This document shows positions 50,637 through 60,700 of a stretch of DNA of 64,000 nucleotides, piece after piece (position 1 is the first letter of the stretch; each line of letters starts with the position of its first letter). Origin of the DNA: Streptomyces sp. NBC_00554 (GTDB taxonomy: Bacteria; Actinomycetota; Actinomycetes; Streptomycetales; Streptomycetaceae); contig NZ_CP107799.1 in the NCBI RefSeq assembly GCF_041431135.1, positions 4,464,001 to 4,528,000 on the forward strand, read 5' to 3'. Position numbers and translations under genes: made by a program. A model generated the notes under the pieces. That model was not told the DNA's origin, did no database searches, and was given only the letters and a program-made list of their open reading frames with translations.

Positions 50637-51761
50637 TCACGGGATCGGGCGTCGCCCCCTGACCTGCGCCCGGTCCGCCGCCGCGGCCCCCTCCTCCCAG
50701 CCGGCCGCGTCGGTCACCCCGCGCAGCCTGGTGGTCACCGTCTGAGGGAACATGCGCTCCATGTGGTCCGCGACCGCCACGTCGCGGGCCACCAGGACCG
50801 GCAGCAACTCCCCCTCGGCAGCCGTCACTTGGCTCTCCTGGCTCTCCGCGGCGGACGCGAGCCGGTCGCCGATCCGGTGCGCGTACGCGGCCAGGAACGA
50901 CTGCCGGAAGGTCTTCGTACGTTTCCGTCCGCCCGCCCGCTGCGCCGCCTCCGCCTTCGTCATCGCGGCGGTGGCCTGCACCAGCAGTGAGGTGTAGAGG
51001 AGTTCGACCGCCTCCAGATCGGGTTCGAAGCCGACGACGGTCGAGAAGCCGAGGGCGTCGTTCCACACGGCGCGGCAGCGGTTCGCCCCGGCCACCGCGT
51101 CCAGGAGCACCGCCTTGGCCGTCTCGTACGGCGCCTCGACCCCGATCCGGCAGGCTCCGGGCGCGTCCTTGGCATGCGTACGGGCCGCAAGCAGCGCCTC
51201 GTCGATGCTGTGCCGCGCCATCAGCTCCTGCGCCTTGGCGCTCAACGCCTCCGCCTCCTCCGGGAACCCGGTCGCCTCGGCCTTCGCCAGCAGGGCACGG
51301 ATGCGGGTGAGCATGCGGGAGTCCTGCGGGGCGGCGGCCGTTGTCCCCGCGGGTACGTCCAGTGGCTCGATGGAGGGGAGACGGAGGAGCAGCCGGTACA
51401 GCTCCAGGGCGGCCGTGGCGTAGGAGAAGCGGTCGGTGCGGGGTGGCTGTGCGTCCAGTTCTTCGAGCTGTGCCGCCCAGCGCGGGCCCCGGGGCTCCCG
51501 GCTCTCGCTCACGATCAGCGCCGACACCAGGTGTACGTGTACGTCCTCCAGCTCGCGCCGCACGAACCGTACGAGATCGGCGGGCTGCCAGCCGCGCCGC
51601 CACGCCCCGGCGACGAACTCCTCGCCGCGGTGGGCTAGTTCGGAGTCCGAAGCGGGGTCGGCCGCGAGCATCGAGGCGCCGGTGTCGAGGGCCGCGTCGG
51701 AGTCGGCGTAGAGGGCGGCCTCGAAGGCGCGCTCCACGGTGCTGGGCGTACTGCTGCTCAT
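50637..51761 (-). CDS. DUF2786-domain protein
   Basis: 374 aa. RIRALLAKAEATGFPEEAEALSAKAQELMARHSID is the DUF2786 motif (about 155-195); a helical N-terminal half precedes it and DUF7168-like sequence follows. Cytoplasmic, function unknown. Converges on the lipoprotein gene, 19 bp apart. Confidence 0.85.
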   Translation of the reverse strand: MSSSTPSTVERAFEAALYADSDAALDTGASMLAADPASDSELAHRGEEFVAGAWRRGWQPADLVRFVRRELEDVHVHLVSALIVSESREPRGPRWAAQLEELDAQPPRTDRFSYATAALELYRLLLRLPSIEPLDVPAGTTAAAPQDSRMLTRIRALLAKAEATGFPEEAEALSAKAQELMARHSIDEALLAARTHAKDAPGACRIGVEAPYETAKAVLLDAVAGANRCRAVWNDALGFSTVVGFEPDLEAVELLYTSLLVQATAAMTKAEAAQRAGGRKRTKTFRQSFLAAYAHRIGDRLASAAESQESQVTAAEGELLPVLVARDVAVADHMERMFPQTVTTRLRGVTDAAGWEEGAAAADRAQVRGRRPIP

Positions 51762-51790
51762 CCCTCGATCGTGTCACGGGCCCACTGGTG

Positions 51791-51862
51791 GTACGGCCCG
51801 GCCTGCGGGTATGGCCCGGCGTGCGGGTACGGCCCGGCCTGCGGGTACGGCTGGCCCTACCC
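51791..51862. repeat. 18-bp tandem repeat (three copies plus remnant)
   Basis: GTACGGCCCGGCCTGCGG at 51791, 51809 (two mismatches) and 51827, then a diverged remnant. It fills most of the gap between DUF2786 and ABC genes. It is an exact multiple of three and could encode Tyr-Gly-Pro-Ala-Cys-Gly repeats, but no gene is supported. Confidence 0.8.
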
Positions 51863-51919
51863 GCAGGAGACCCCCTGGTGGTCGTGTCCTGGCGGTCTCC
51901 GGACGGTTCGCTGGAGGGC

Positions 51920-52690
51920 ATGGACACCACAGCCGTACGTATCCGATCCCTGCGCCGTGACTATGGCGCCGTGGCCGCCCTGGACGGGGTCGACCTGGAC
52001 TTCGGCGCCGGGACCTTCAGCGCCGTGATGGGTCCGTCGGGGTCGGGGAAGTCGACCTTGCTGCAGTGCGCGGCCGGGCTGGAGCGGCCGAGTTCCGGGA
52101 CCGTGGCCGTCGACGGGGTCGAGCTGGCCGGGCTGAGCGAGCGGCGGCGGACGCTGCTGCGGCGGGAGCGGATCGGGTTCGTGTTCCAGTCGTTCAACCT
52201 GCTGCCGTCACTGACGGCCGCGCAGAACGTGGCACTGCCGTTGCGGCTGGCCGGGCGGCGGCCCGCGCGCGGGGCTGTGCGGGAGGCGCTGGCCCGGGTG
52301 GGCCTCGCTGACCGCGCCGGACACCGGCCGTCGCAGCTGTCCGGCGGGCAGCAGCAACGGGTGGCGCTCGCCCGGGCGCTGATCACCCGCCCGTCCGTGC
52401 TCTTCGGCGACGAGCCGACGGGCGCCCTCGACACCGGGACGAGCCGCGAAGTGCTGTCCCTGCTACGGGAGTTGGTGGACCGCGAAGGCCAGACGACGGT
52501 CATGGTCACGCACGACCCGGTGGCCGCCTCGTACGCAGACCGGGTGGTGTTCCTGGTCGACGGGCGAGTGAGCGGGGAGCTGGCGGCCCCTTCGGCGGAG
52601 GAGATCGCCGGGCACATGGCCGGACTGACCGGACCGACCGGACCCACCAGGCCGACCGGGCCGACCGGTCTGGGGCGTGTGGCGTGCTGA
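51920..52690 (+). CDS. ABC transporter ATP-binding protein (MacB/LolD-like)
   Basis: 256 aa. Walker A GPSGSGKST (38-46), Q-loop FVFQSFNLLPSLTA, signature LSGGQQQRVALARAL, Walker B VLFGDEPTGALD. Collagen-like GPTGPT repeats end the protein. Overlaps the permease by 7 bp. Pairs with it as an FtsX-type exporter, likely for drugs, peptides or lipids. Confidence 0.95.
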   Translation: MDTTAVRIRSLRRDYGAVAALDGVDLDFGAGTFSAVMGPSGSGKSTLLQCAAGLERPSSGTVAVDGVELAGLSERRRTLLRRERIGFVFQSFNLLPSLTAAQNVALPLRLAGRRPARGAVREALARVGLADRAGHRPSQLSGGQQQRVALARALITRPSVLFGDEPTGALDTGTSREVLSLLRELVDREGQTTVMVTHDPVAASYADRVVFLVDGRVSGELAAPSAEEIAGHMAGLTGPTGPTRPTGPTGLGRVAC

Positions 52691-54864
52691 CCTTGGCAGC
52701 CTTGACCTTGTCGTCCTTGCGTGCGCGCTGGGCGTCCCTCCTCGGCTCCTTCGTCGCCGTCGCGCTCGGAGTCGCCGTGATGACGGCGATGGGGCTCGGC
52801 CTCACCGCCTCCCTCGACGCACCCCCACGGGCGCCGGAGAGGTTCGCCTCGTCGCCGGTCGTGGTGATGGGCCGGGACACGCTCACGGTGGAGGTCCGGC
52901 GGGGGCCGGGTACCGCCCAGGTGTCGAAGAAGCTGGCGCATCCACACCCTGTGGACAGTGAACTGATCGCCGAGCTGCGGGAATTGGGACAAGTACGGGT
53001 GGACGGGGATGTACGGGACGCGGTTGGTGTCGATGCCCCCGTCGCGGCCGTACGAGAGCTTGTCGGCGACCGCGGCCGTGTCCTGACCGGCGACGACCGC
53101 CACCAGGCCGACCCCTCCGTCGCTCGCGACGCCGAGGCGCTGGTCGGGGTCAACTCCCTGCTGGGCACCGCCGCCGGGGTCACGGCCTTCGTGTCGGTCT
53201 TCGTGACGGCGTCGACGTTCGCGTTCGTAGTCGCGCTGCGGCGGCGGGAGTTCGGGCTGCTCCGGATGGCCGGGGCGACGCCCGGTCAGGTGCGGCGCAT
53301 GGTGCTCGGGGAGGCGGTCGCGGTGGGGCTCGTGGCCTCGGCGGTTGGATGTGTGTGGGGATCCTGGGCAGCGCCATGGCTGGTGCGGGCGCTGGTGGAC
53401 GGCGGCGTGGCACCTCCGTGGTTCGCGCTGCGCGGGTCGGTCAGCCGGCCCTACCAAGTCGCCTACTGTGCCGGGTTGTTGGTGGCCGTCGTCGGTGCGT
53501 GGGCGGCCTCGCGGCGGGCGGCCCGTATCGGTCCCGTCGAGGCGTTGCGCGAGGCGTCGGTGGACACGGGCCTGATGCCGTGGTCGCGGCGGGCGGTCGG
53601 TTTCACACTGCTCGCGGCCGGACTCGGGCTGCTGGCCTGGACGTTGGGGACGGATCCGGCCGCACTGCTCAAGCGGAAGACGTACGTGACGCAGCCGATG
53701 GTGCTGATCACGGGGGTGGCTGCGCTGGCGCCGATCCTGGTGCGTCCGGTCGTACGGCTGCTCCGGCTGGACCTGCTGCCCGGAGCCGGCGGGCTCCTCA
53801 TCCGCGAGAACGCGTCCACGTCCGTGCGGCGAACCGCCGCCGTGGCGGCTCCCGTTCTGGTGACGGTGGCGCTGGCGGGTTCGCTGCTGGGGTCGGCCGC
53901 GACGGTGACGGGGGCGCGGGCGACGGAGGCGCGGGAGCAGACTCGGGGGGATTTCGTGGTCACTGGGGAGAGGTTGGGAGATAGATCAGGAGAGGGAGCG
54001 GGATTGAGAGATGGCTCAGGGGTGGTGCGGGTGGCGGGGGCCACGGTCTCGGCCACCGCCTCCACCGCGGTCTTCGTACTGGAGGAAGGGACGGCTCTCA
54101 TACGGTCCGACGCGCGGGCGGTGAGCGACGTGGCGGCGTTCGCGTCGGTGGCCCGGCTTCCGGTGGTGGCGGGCGACGTGCGCGATCTCGACGACCGCTC
54201 GATCGTCGTGAACGAGGAGTGGGAGCGGCACGAGGTGGGCTCGTGGGTCGGGGTCCGGCTCGGGGACGGACGGCCCGCCCGGCTGCGTATCGTCGCGGTC
54301 CTTGCGCAGGGGACGGGGGACAACGGGGCGTACGTGACCTCGGCGAACGCGCCGGGCGCCACGGTCGACCGGCTCGATGTGCGGGTGGCGCGCGCTGCGG
54401 ACCGGGCGGCGGTCGCCGCGGCGCTGCGGTCGACCGGCGGGACGGTCCGAACCACCTCGGCATGGCTGGCCGCCACCCATCCGCGCACCGGCCCACAGAC
54501 CCGGCTGGGGCTGCTGGTCGTCCTCGGCATCGCCCTTGTCTACACCGGGATCTCACTCGCCGGGACACTCCTGATGGCCACCTCCGCGCGGGGCGCGGAA
54601 CTGCGGTCACTGCGGCTCACCGGGGCCACTCACGGGCAGGTGCTGCGCGTGGTCGCGGGCGAGACGGTGGTGGGGGTCGGCGTGGGGGCGCTGCTCGGGG
54701 GCACCGTCGCCGCGGTGAACCTCGCGGGGTTGGCGGCGGCGTTGGGGAGGTTGTCGGCGCCGGTGGGGGTGGGGGTGCCGTGGGGGGTGGTGGCCGGGTG
54801 CGTGGGAGTGTGCCTGGTGATCGGGGTGGGGGTTTCGGGGGTGGGGGCTTGGGGGCGGGGGTGA
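52684..54864 (+). CDS. FtsX-like ABC permease (two-module)
   Basis: 726 aa. An N-terminal transmembrane helix (10-40), an extracytoplasmic part, then three FtsX helices (about 155-280), and a second module at about 620-720; helices in between near 300-350. GTG start. The MacB-type periplasmic domains are small. Gly/Val-rich C-terminus ends WGRG, where the DNA is nearly all G on one strand. Confidence 0.93.
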   Translation: MLTLAALTLSSLRARWASLLGSFVAVALGVAVMTAMGLGLTASLDAPPRAPERFASSPVVVMGRDTLTVEVRRGPGTAQVSKKLAHPHPVDSELIAELRELGQVRVDGDVRDAVGVDAPVAAVRELVGDRGRVLTGDDRHQADPSVARDAEALVGVNSLLGTAAGVTAFVSVFVTASTFAFVVALRRREFGLLRMAGATPGQVRRMVLGEAVAVGLVASAVGCVWGSWAAPWLVRALVDGGVAPPWFALRGSVSRPYQVAYCAGLLVAVVGAWAASRRAARIGPVEALREASVDTGLMPWSRRAVGFTLLAAGLGLLAWTLGTDPAALLKRKTYVTQPMVLITGVAALAPILVRPVVRLLRLDLLPGAGGLLIRENASTSVRRTAAVAAPVLVTVALAGSLLGSAATVTGARATEAREQTRGDFVVTGERLGDRSGEGAGLRDGSGVVRVAGATVSATASTAVFVLEEGTALIRSDARAVSDVAAFASVARLPVVAGDVRDLDDRSIVVNEEWERHEVGSWVGVRLGDGRPARLRIVAVLAQGTGDNGAYVTSANAPGATVDRLDVRVARAADRAAVAAALRSTGGTVRTTSAWLAATHPRTGPQTRLGLLVVLGIALVYTGISLAGTLLMATSARGAELRSLRLTGATHGQVLRVVAGETVVGVGVGALLGGTVAAVNLAGLAAALGRLSAPVGVGVPWGVVAGCVGVCLVIGVGVSGVGAWGRG

Positions 54865-54880
54865 TCGCCGTCCTGCCTGT

Positions 54881-54966
54881 GCGGCGTTTGAGGACGGGCG
54901 GTGCCGTCCGGATCCCCCACCCGCCCATGGGGGCCGCGGTTCCAGCCCGTCCGGCGTTTGAGGACG
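54881..54966 (+). repeat. Two copies of the CGGCGTTTGAGGACG intergenic element
   Basis: GCGGCGTTTGAGGACG (54881-54896) and CCGGCGTTTGAGGACG (54951-54966), 70 bp apart, a motif often seen in Streptomyces intergenic regions. It continues to a GGGGTCTGGGGGCGCAG unit. Confidence 0.65.
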
Positions 54967-54992
54967 AGGCCGTCCAGGCCGACAGCGGGGGT

Positions 54993-55011
54993 CTGGGGGC
55001 GCAGCCCCCAG
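54993..55011 (+). terminator. Likely terminator after FtsX permease
   Basis: CTGGGGGC (54993-55000) and GCCCCCAG (55004-55011), 8-bp stem with GCA loop, in the standard intergenic repeat. No T-run follows. Confidence 0.55.
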
Positions 55012-55069
55012 GTACGGGACGGGTAGGGGCGGAGGGGGCGAAAAACCCATCCCCTCACCCCCCACAGCG

Positions 55070-55090
55070 GTGTCAACTTCGGGTTGACAC
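55070..55090. promoter_or_regulatory. Perfect palindrome upstream of Clp-N/HTH gene
   Basis: GTGTCAAC-N5-GTTGACAC, exact 8-bp arms. A second half site GTTGACAC at 55111-55118 abuts the ATG. Best explained as the operator of the HTH protein that follows. Confidence 0.65.
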
Positions 55091-55118
55091 TCCCCTACTG
55101 CCAACCTACGGTTGACAC

Positions 55119-55853
55119 ATGACCACGAACCCACCCGGCACCGCATCCGTACGTCTCGACGACCTCATCGACGCCATCAAGAAGGTCCACACCAACGCAC
55201 TCGACCAGCTCCAGGACGCGGTGATCGCCGCGGACCACCTGGGCGACGTCGCCGACCACCTGATCGGCCACTTCGTGGACCAGGCCCGGCGTTCGGGCGC
55301 GTCCTGGACGGACATCGGCAAGAGCATGGGAGTCACCCGCCAGGCCGCCCAGAAGCGCTTCGTCCCGAAGGCGGAGTCGGATCTCGACCCCAGCCAGGGC
55401 TTCGGCCGCTACACACCCCGCGCCCGGAACACGGTCATGGCCGCCCACAACGCGGCGAAGACCGCGGGCAACGCCGAGACCGTCCCCGAGCACCTCGTGC
55501 TGGGCCTCCTCGCCGAACCCGAGGGGCTCGGCGCCAAGGCGATCACCGCGCAGGGCGTAACCCTGGACGCCGTCCGCGAGGCGGCGACCGCGGCGCTCCC
55601 GCCGGCCGTCGAGGACGTCCCCGAACTCGTCCCGTACGGCCCCGCCGCCAAGAAGGTCCTGGAACTCACCTTCCGCGAGGCCCTCCGCCTCGGCCACAAC
55701 TACGTCGGCACCGAGCACATCCTCCTGGCCCTCCTCGAGCACGAGAACGGCGAGGGCCTTCTCAGCGGCCTCGGCCTCGAGAAGACGGCGGCCGAGGCCC
55801 ACATCGCCCACGTCATCGAGGAGATCGTGAAGGCGAACCAGCAGACCGGCTGA
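55119..55853 (+). CDS. Clp N-domain protein with helix-turn-helix
   Basis: 244 aa. Residues 54-81 hold an HTH (ASWTDIGKSMGVTRQAAQKRF); residues 90-240 have two Clp_N repeats (ARNTVMAAHNAAKTAG onward; YVGTEHILLALLEHENGEG). No AAA+ domain, so no ATPase. Could regulate its own operon and bind a Clp substrate adaptor or peptide; the ATG at 55119 lies right against GTTGACAC. Confidence 0.88.
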   Translation: MTTNPPGTASVRLDDLIDAIKKVHTNALDQLQDAVIAADHLGDVADHLIGHFVDQARRSGASWTDIGKSMGVTRQAAQKRFVPKAESDLDPSQGFGRYTPRARNTVMAAHNAAKTAGNAETVPEHLVLGLLAEPEGLGAKAITAQGVTLDAVREAATAALPPAVEDVPELVPYGPAAKKVLELTFREALRLGHNYVGTEHILLALLEHENGEGLLSGLGLEKTAAEAHIAHVIEEIVKANQQTG

Positions 55854-55946
55854 ACAGGCATCGGGCAGGCCGACCGACCGCCCCCGGGACAGAACGGCAG
55901 GCCTGCTTCGGGGCTGTTGTCAGACCCTCCTGCGAGACTCGCAATC

Positions 55947-57653
55947 ATGACCGACCGGTGGGCACTCGCACCGGCCGAGGACGGCGGCGCGGAGGTCGCC
56001 CCCCTCGGCCCGGACGGGCTGCCCGCAGGCCCGGTGCGCAGGGAACCGGATCTCGTCGACGCCGTGCGGACACGGCCGGACGTGACCCGGTGGGTCTGGC
56101 GGTCCACGGCCGACGTATATCCGCGACTGCTCGCCACGGGGGTGCGAGTGGAGCGGTGTTACGACATCGAGGCCGCCGAGACGCTGCTCCTCGGCCACGA
56201 GGGACGGCTCGGCGAACCCAGGTCGGCGGCCGCCGCGCTCGCGAGACTGCGCGGCGGCCCCGTACCGCCGGACCCTCCCCAGCGCGCCGCCGAGCCCGGC
56301 TCGCAGTCGTCCCTCTTCGAACCGCGCCCGGTCCACGTACCCCTGAAAGACCTCCTGGAGGTGTACGCGGACCAGCGCCGCCGCCATGAAGCGACCGCGT
56401 TCCCCGAGCGGATGCACCTGCTGACGACGGCCGAGTCGGCGGGGATGCTGGTGGCCGCCGAGATGAACGAGTCGGGGCTGCCCTGGAGCGCGGACGTCCA
56501 CCGGGAGGTGCTGCACGAACTGCTCGGCGAGCGGTATGCGGGCGGGGGCGAACCCCGGCGGCTGGCCGAGCTCGCCGAAGAGGTCTCGGCGGCCTTCGGG
56601 AGGCGGGTCAGGCCCGACCTGCCAGCGGACGTCATAAAGGCCTTCGCGGGGGCCGGTATCAAGGTCAAGTCCACCCGGCGCTGGGAGATCGAGTCCATCG
56701 ACCATCCGGCGGTGAAGCCGCTGATCGAGTACAAGAAGCTGTACCGGATCTGGGTGGCGCACGGCTGGTCCTGGCTCCAGGACTGGGTGCGGGACGGACG
56801 GTTCAGGCCCGAGTACCTGCCGGGCGGGACGGTCACCGGGCGGTGGGTGACCAACGGCGGCGGGGCGCTGCAGATCCCCAAGGTGATCCGCCGCGCGGTG
56901 GTCGCCGACCCCGGCTGGCGGCTCGTCGTGGCCGACGCCGACCAGATGGAGCCCCGGGTGCTCGCGGCGATCTCCCGCGATCCGGGGCTGATGGAGGTCG
57001 CGGGCCGCGAGAGCGACCTGTACCAGTCGGTGTCGGACCGGGCGTTCTCCGGCGACCGGGCCCAGGCGAAGCTCGCCGTGCTGGGGGCCGTGTACGGGCA
57101 GACGTCCGGAGACGGGCTGAAGAACCTAGCCCTGCTGCGCCGCCGCTTCCCCAAGGCCGTCGCCTATGTGGACGACGCGGCGCGGGCGGGCGAAGAGGGG
57201 CGGCTCGTCCGGACCTGGCTGGGGCGTACGTGCCCTCCGGCGGTCGGCGCGTCCGACGCCGCCGCATCCGCGTCCGAGGAGGCGGGGCTGCCGCAGGACG
57301 ACCCCGCCGAGACCACCGGCGACCAGACGTCCGCCTGGGTTCCCGGCTATGCCTCCTCCAACTCCCGCGCACGCGGCCGCTTCGCCCGTAACTTCGTCGT
57401 CCAGGGCAGCGCCGCCGAGTGGACCCTGCTGGTGCTCGCCGCCCTCCGGCGCACCTGCACGGACATGGCGGCCGAGCTGGTCTTCTTCCAGCACGACGAG
57501 GTGATCGTGCACTGCCCCGCCGAGGAGGCGGACACCGTGGTGACCGCGATCCGTGAGGCGTCCGATCTCGCGGGCCGCCTCACGTTCGGCGAGACACCGG
57601 TGCGTTTTCCGTTCACGACGGCGGTGGTGGAGTGCTATGCGGACGCGAAGTGA
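55947..57653 (+). CDS. Second PolA-family DNA polymerase, exonuclease motifs not seen
   Basis: 568 aa. Family A polymerase: motif A DADQMEPRVL (about 330), motif B RAQAKLAVLGAVYGQTSGDG, motif C HDE (about 516-518). The first 150 residues resemble the 3'-5' exonuclease position but the DxE pattern is not visible. A 35-residue Ala/Glu/Asp insert lies between motifs B and C. Streptomyces hold such a copy besides polA; role in repair or DNA end processing is inferred. ATG at 55947. Confidence 0.88.
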   Translation: MTDRWALAPAEDGGAEVAPLGPDGLPAGPVRREPDLVDAVRTRPDVTRWVWRSTADVYPRLLATGVRVERCYDIEAAETLLLGHEGRLGEPRSAAAALARLRGGPVPPDPPQRAAEPGSQSSLFEPRPVHVPLKDLLEVYADQRRRHEATAFPERMHLLTTAESAGMLVAAEMNESGLPWSADVHREVLHELLGERYAGGGEPRRLAELAEEVSAAFGRRVRPDLPADVIKAFAGAGIKVKSTRRWEIESIDHPAVKPLIEYKKLYRIWVAHGWSWLQDWVRDGRFRPEYLPGGTVTGRWVTNGGGALQIPKVIRRAVVADPGWRLVVADADQMEPRVLAAISRDPGLMEVAGRESDLYQSVSDRAFSGDRAQAKLAVLGAVYGQTSGDGLKNLALLRRRFPKAVAYVDDAARAGEEGRLVRTWLGRTCPPAVGASDAAASASEEAGLPQDDPAETTGDQTSAWVPGYASSNSRARGRFARNFVVQGSAAEWTLLVLAALRRTCTDMAAELVFFQHDEVIVHCPAEEADTVVTAIREASDLAGRLTFGETPVRFPFTTAVVECYADAK

Positions 57654-57722
57654 GCTCGAGCTCGCTACGGCTGGGACAGCTCACCTCGGGCCGGGACTTC
57701 CTGCTACGGCCGGGACTTCTTG

Positions 57723-60700
57723 CTACGGCCGGGACTTGAGGAGTTCCCGCAGCTCCCCCACCACCGGGGTGTCCGTCCCGTCCAGCGCTTCGAGGGCCGA
57801 CCGCCACTGCCCGTACGCCCCCTCGGTGTCACCCTCCATGCTCAGCAGCAGCCCGCGCTGGTGACGGGCGAGCCCTCCGCTGTACCCGTCGGCGCGGCTG
57901 TCGGCACGGCCGAGGAGCAGGTCGCACTCGCGGGCGGCCCGCTCGCCGAGTCCCACTCCGCGCAGGGCGCGCACCAGCCCGAGGCGGGTCTGGGCCTCGC
58001 CGTGCCAGTCGCCGTGGCTGCCGAGAATGCGCAGGCTCTCCTCGAAGTGCGGTAGCGCGGCGGCCGGTTCACCGAGGGTGAGATGGGCGTAGCCGATGTT
58101 GCAGTGCGCGGAGTGCCGGATGATCACGTCGTCCAGCGCGTCGCCGAGCCCGAGGCTCCGCTTGTGGTGGTCGATGGCGGCCCGGGGGTCCGTGTGCTCG
58201 TACAGGTTGCCGAGGTTGCTGTAGGTGATGGCCTCGGTGTGCTGGTCCCCCAACCGCCGTGAGAGTTCGAGGCTTTGCAGCAGCGCTTCGCTGGACTCGT
58301 CGTGCCGGCCGAGCCCTTCGAGGAGCATGCCGCGGTTGTTCAGGCCCCGCCGTACCCACGACAGGACCCCGAGCCGACGCCAGATCGCCAGCGCCTCGTC
58401 GTTCAGCGCGAGCGCCTCGCCCGCGCGCCCGGTCATGAAGTGCAGCCCCGCGAGATCTCCGAGCGCGTACGCCTCGGCGGCCTCGTCCCCGAGCCGTCGC
58501 GCGGCACGGAGCGCCGACCGCTGGAGCACCTCCGACTCGGCGACGCGGCCACTGCGTTGGGCGTACGGGTGGAGCAGGCGCACCAGAACGGGAACGTACG
58601 AGCACACCTGCGCATACCGCTCCACCAGCGCGACCACGTTCTCCAGCTCCAGATCACCCCAGGCGAAGGCCTCCTTCGCGGAACCGAACGGCTGCGTGGC
58701 CGCGACGTCCGCCGCGTGCGAGGGCGGCTGCGAGGTGGTCGGCCTGCTGCGGTCGTCGCGGTCGAGGCCCGGCTCGACGATCGCGGCGAGGGTGCGTGCG
58801 GCTACGGCGGCGTACCAACGGAGGGCGCGTTCGGCCGGGATGGGGGTGTCTGTCGGAGTGAGTGCATCGCCGGGTGGCGCGGGGGCCGGTGTCGCCGCGA
58901 TCTCGCGGGCGAAGTCGCGAACCAGGTCGTGGGGTGCGTAGCGGCCGTAGGCCGTCTCCTCCAGGAGGGCGACGTCGACGAGGCGGTCGAGGGCGGCCTC
59001 GGCGCGGCGTTCGTCCGTGCCGGTGAGCCGGGCGAGGAGGGGTGCCCCGTACGCGGGGAGGTCGAGCGCGCCGATACGGCGCAGGGCGAGCGCCGCGTCC
59101 CGGTCGGCCTGCCGCTCCGAGGCGTGCAGCGCGTCATGGGCGACGGCCAGCGACCTTCGTACGCTCAGGTCGTCGTACTCGAGATGGTGCAACCGTCCCT
59201 CCGTGGCGGCCAGTTGGCCGGCCAGCGCGTCCGGCGTGAGCGCGCGGCGCGCGGCGAGGCGGGCCGCGACGATACGGAGGGCGAGCGGCAGCCGGCCGGT
59301 GAGTTCGACGAGGGGGTGTCCGCCGTCGAGCCCCTCCACCCGTCCGGAGACCGCGCGGAGCAGCACCGCGCTGTCCTCGTCCGACAGCGGCGCAAGTGGG
59401 AAACGATGCGCGCCGTCCAGTGCCGTGAGCGGCGAACGGCTCGTCACGATCACCGCACACCCCGCGCCGGCGGGCAGCAACGGCCGTACCTGCCCGGCGT
59501 GCGCGGCGTCGTCGAGCACCATCAGTGTGCGGGTCGGCGCGAGCAGCGACCGGAGCAACGCGGCTGCCGCGTCCGGGTGTTCGGGGATGCGGCGCGGCTC
59601 CGTACCGAGGTCGCGCAGCAGAGCGGCGAGCGCCTGACCGGGCGTGAGCGGGGTCATTCCGGGCGTGGCCCCGTGCAGGTTGAAGTACAGCTGCCCGTCA
59701 GGGAAACGCTCCCTCAGCCCATGCGCCACGTGCAGCGCGAGCGCGCTCTTACCGACGCCCGCCATACCGCTGATGACGGCGACGCGGGGGCCGGTGGTGT
59801 GGTGACCGTGATCCGCGTCGAGGACCGGGCGCAACGCCTCTTGTACGTCGCTCCGGCCGGTGAAGTGCGCGGGGGGAGGCGGGAGTTGGGCGGGGCGGGG
59901 CGGGGTGGGGTGAGAGGGGGTGCGGGCTGACGGGGCGGAACCCGCGGGTGCGGAACCGGCAGGTAGGGAACCGGCAGGACCGGACTCCGCAGCACCGGAC
60001 TCCGGGGGGCTTGGCTCCGGGAGGCGGGACTCCGGACGGCCTGACTCTGAGTCGCGCGGCTCTGAGGAGACGGACTCGGCGGAGCGGGAGCCTGCGGAGC
60101 CGGACCTTGCGGAACGAGAACCCACGGAAGCGGACCCTGCGGAACGGGATCCCGCGGAGCCGGACCCTGCGGCACGAGAACCCACGGAACCGGACCCTGC
60201 GGAACGGGACCCCTCGGAACCGGACCCCTCAGAACGAGAACCCGCAGAGCCAGACACCAAAGACCGCGCCCCCGAGCCCCCCACCCCTTCGCCCTCGCCC
60301 GCATCCCGCTCCCCCCAGCCGAAGTTCCCAAGAACCTCCGCCCCGTTCCCCCCGTCCCCCTCCCGAAGGATCTCCAGGTGCGCCTCCCGCACCGCGGCTC
60401 CCGGTTCGACGCCGAGTTCCTCGACCAGGCGGGCCCGCAGGTCGCGGTGGACGGCGAGGGCTTCGGCCCGGCGTCCGGTGCGATGCAGCACGAGCATCAG
60501 CAGCCGGTGGAAGGCCTCACGGAGAGGATGCTCGGCGACAAGGGCGGCCAACTCCGGTGCAAGACGGTCCAGTCGAGCCACCCCGGAACAGCCGCCCGCC
60601 CCAAACCCCCCGGAACCCCCGCCCGCCCCAAGCTGCTCCCCGAAACCCCCATCCGCCCCAAGGCCCCCGGCACCCCCCGCACCCGCCCCCGCAAGGCACA

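Noticed and set aside
51771..52028. 85-aa plus-strand frame with a repeated Tyr-Gly-Pro-Ala-Cys-Gly
   Set aside because: It overlaps the ABC ATPase gene in another frame and has no ribosome site; kept only as a finding, not a gene.
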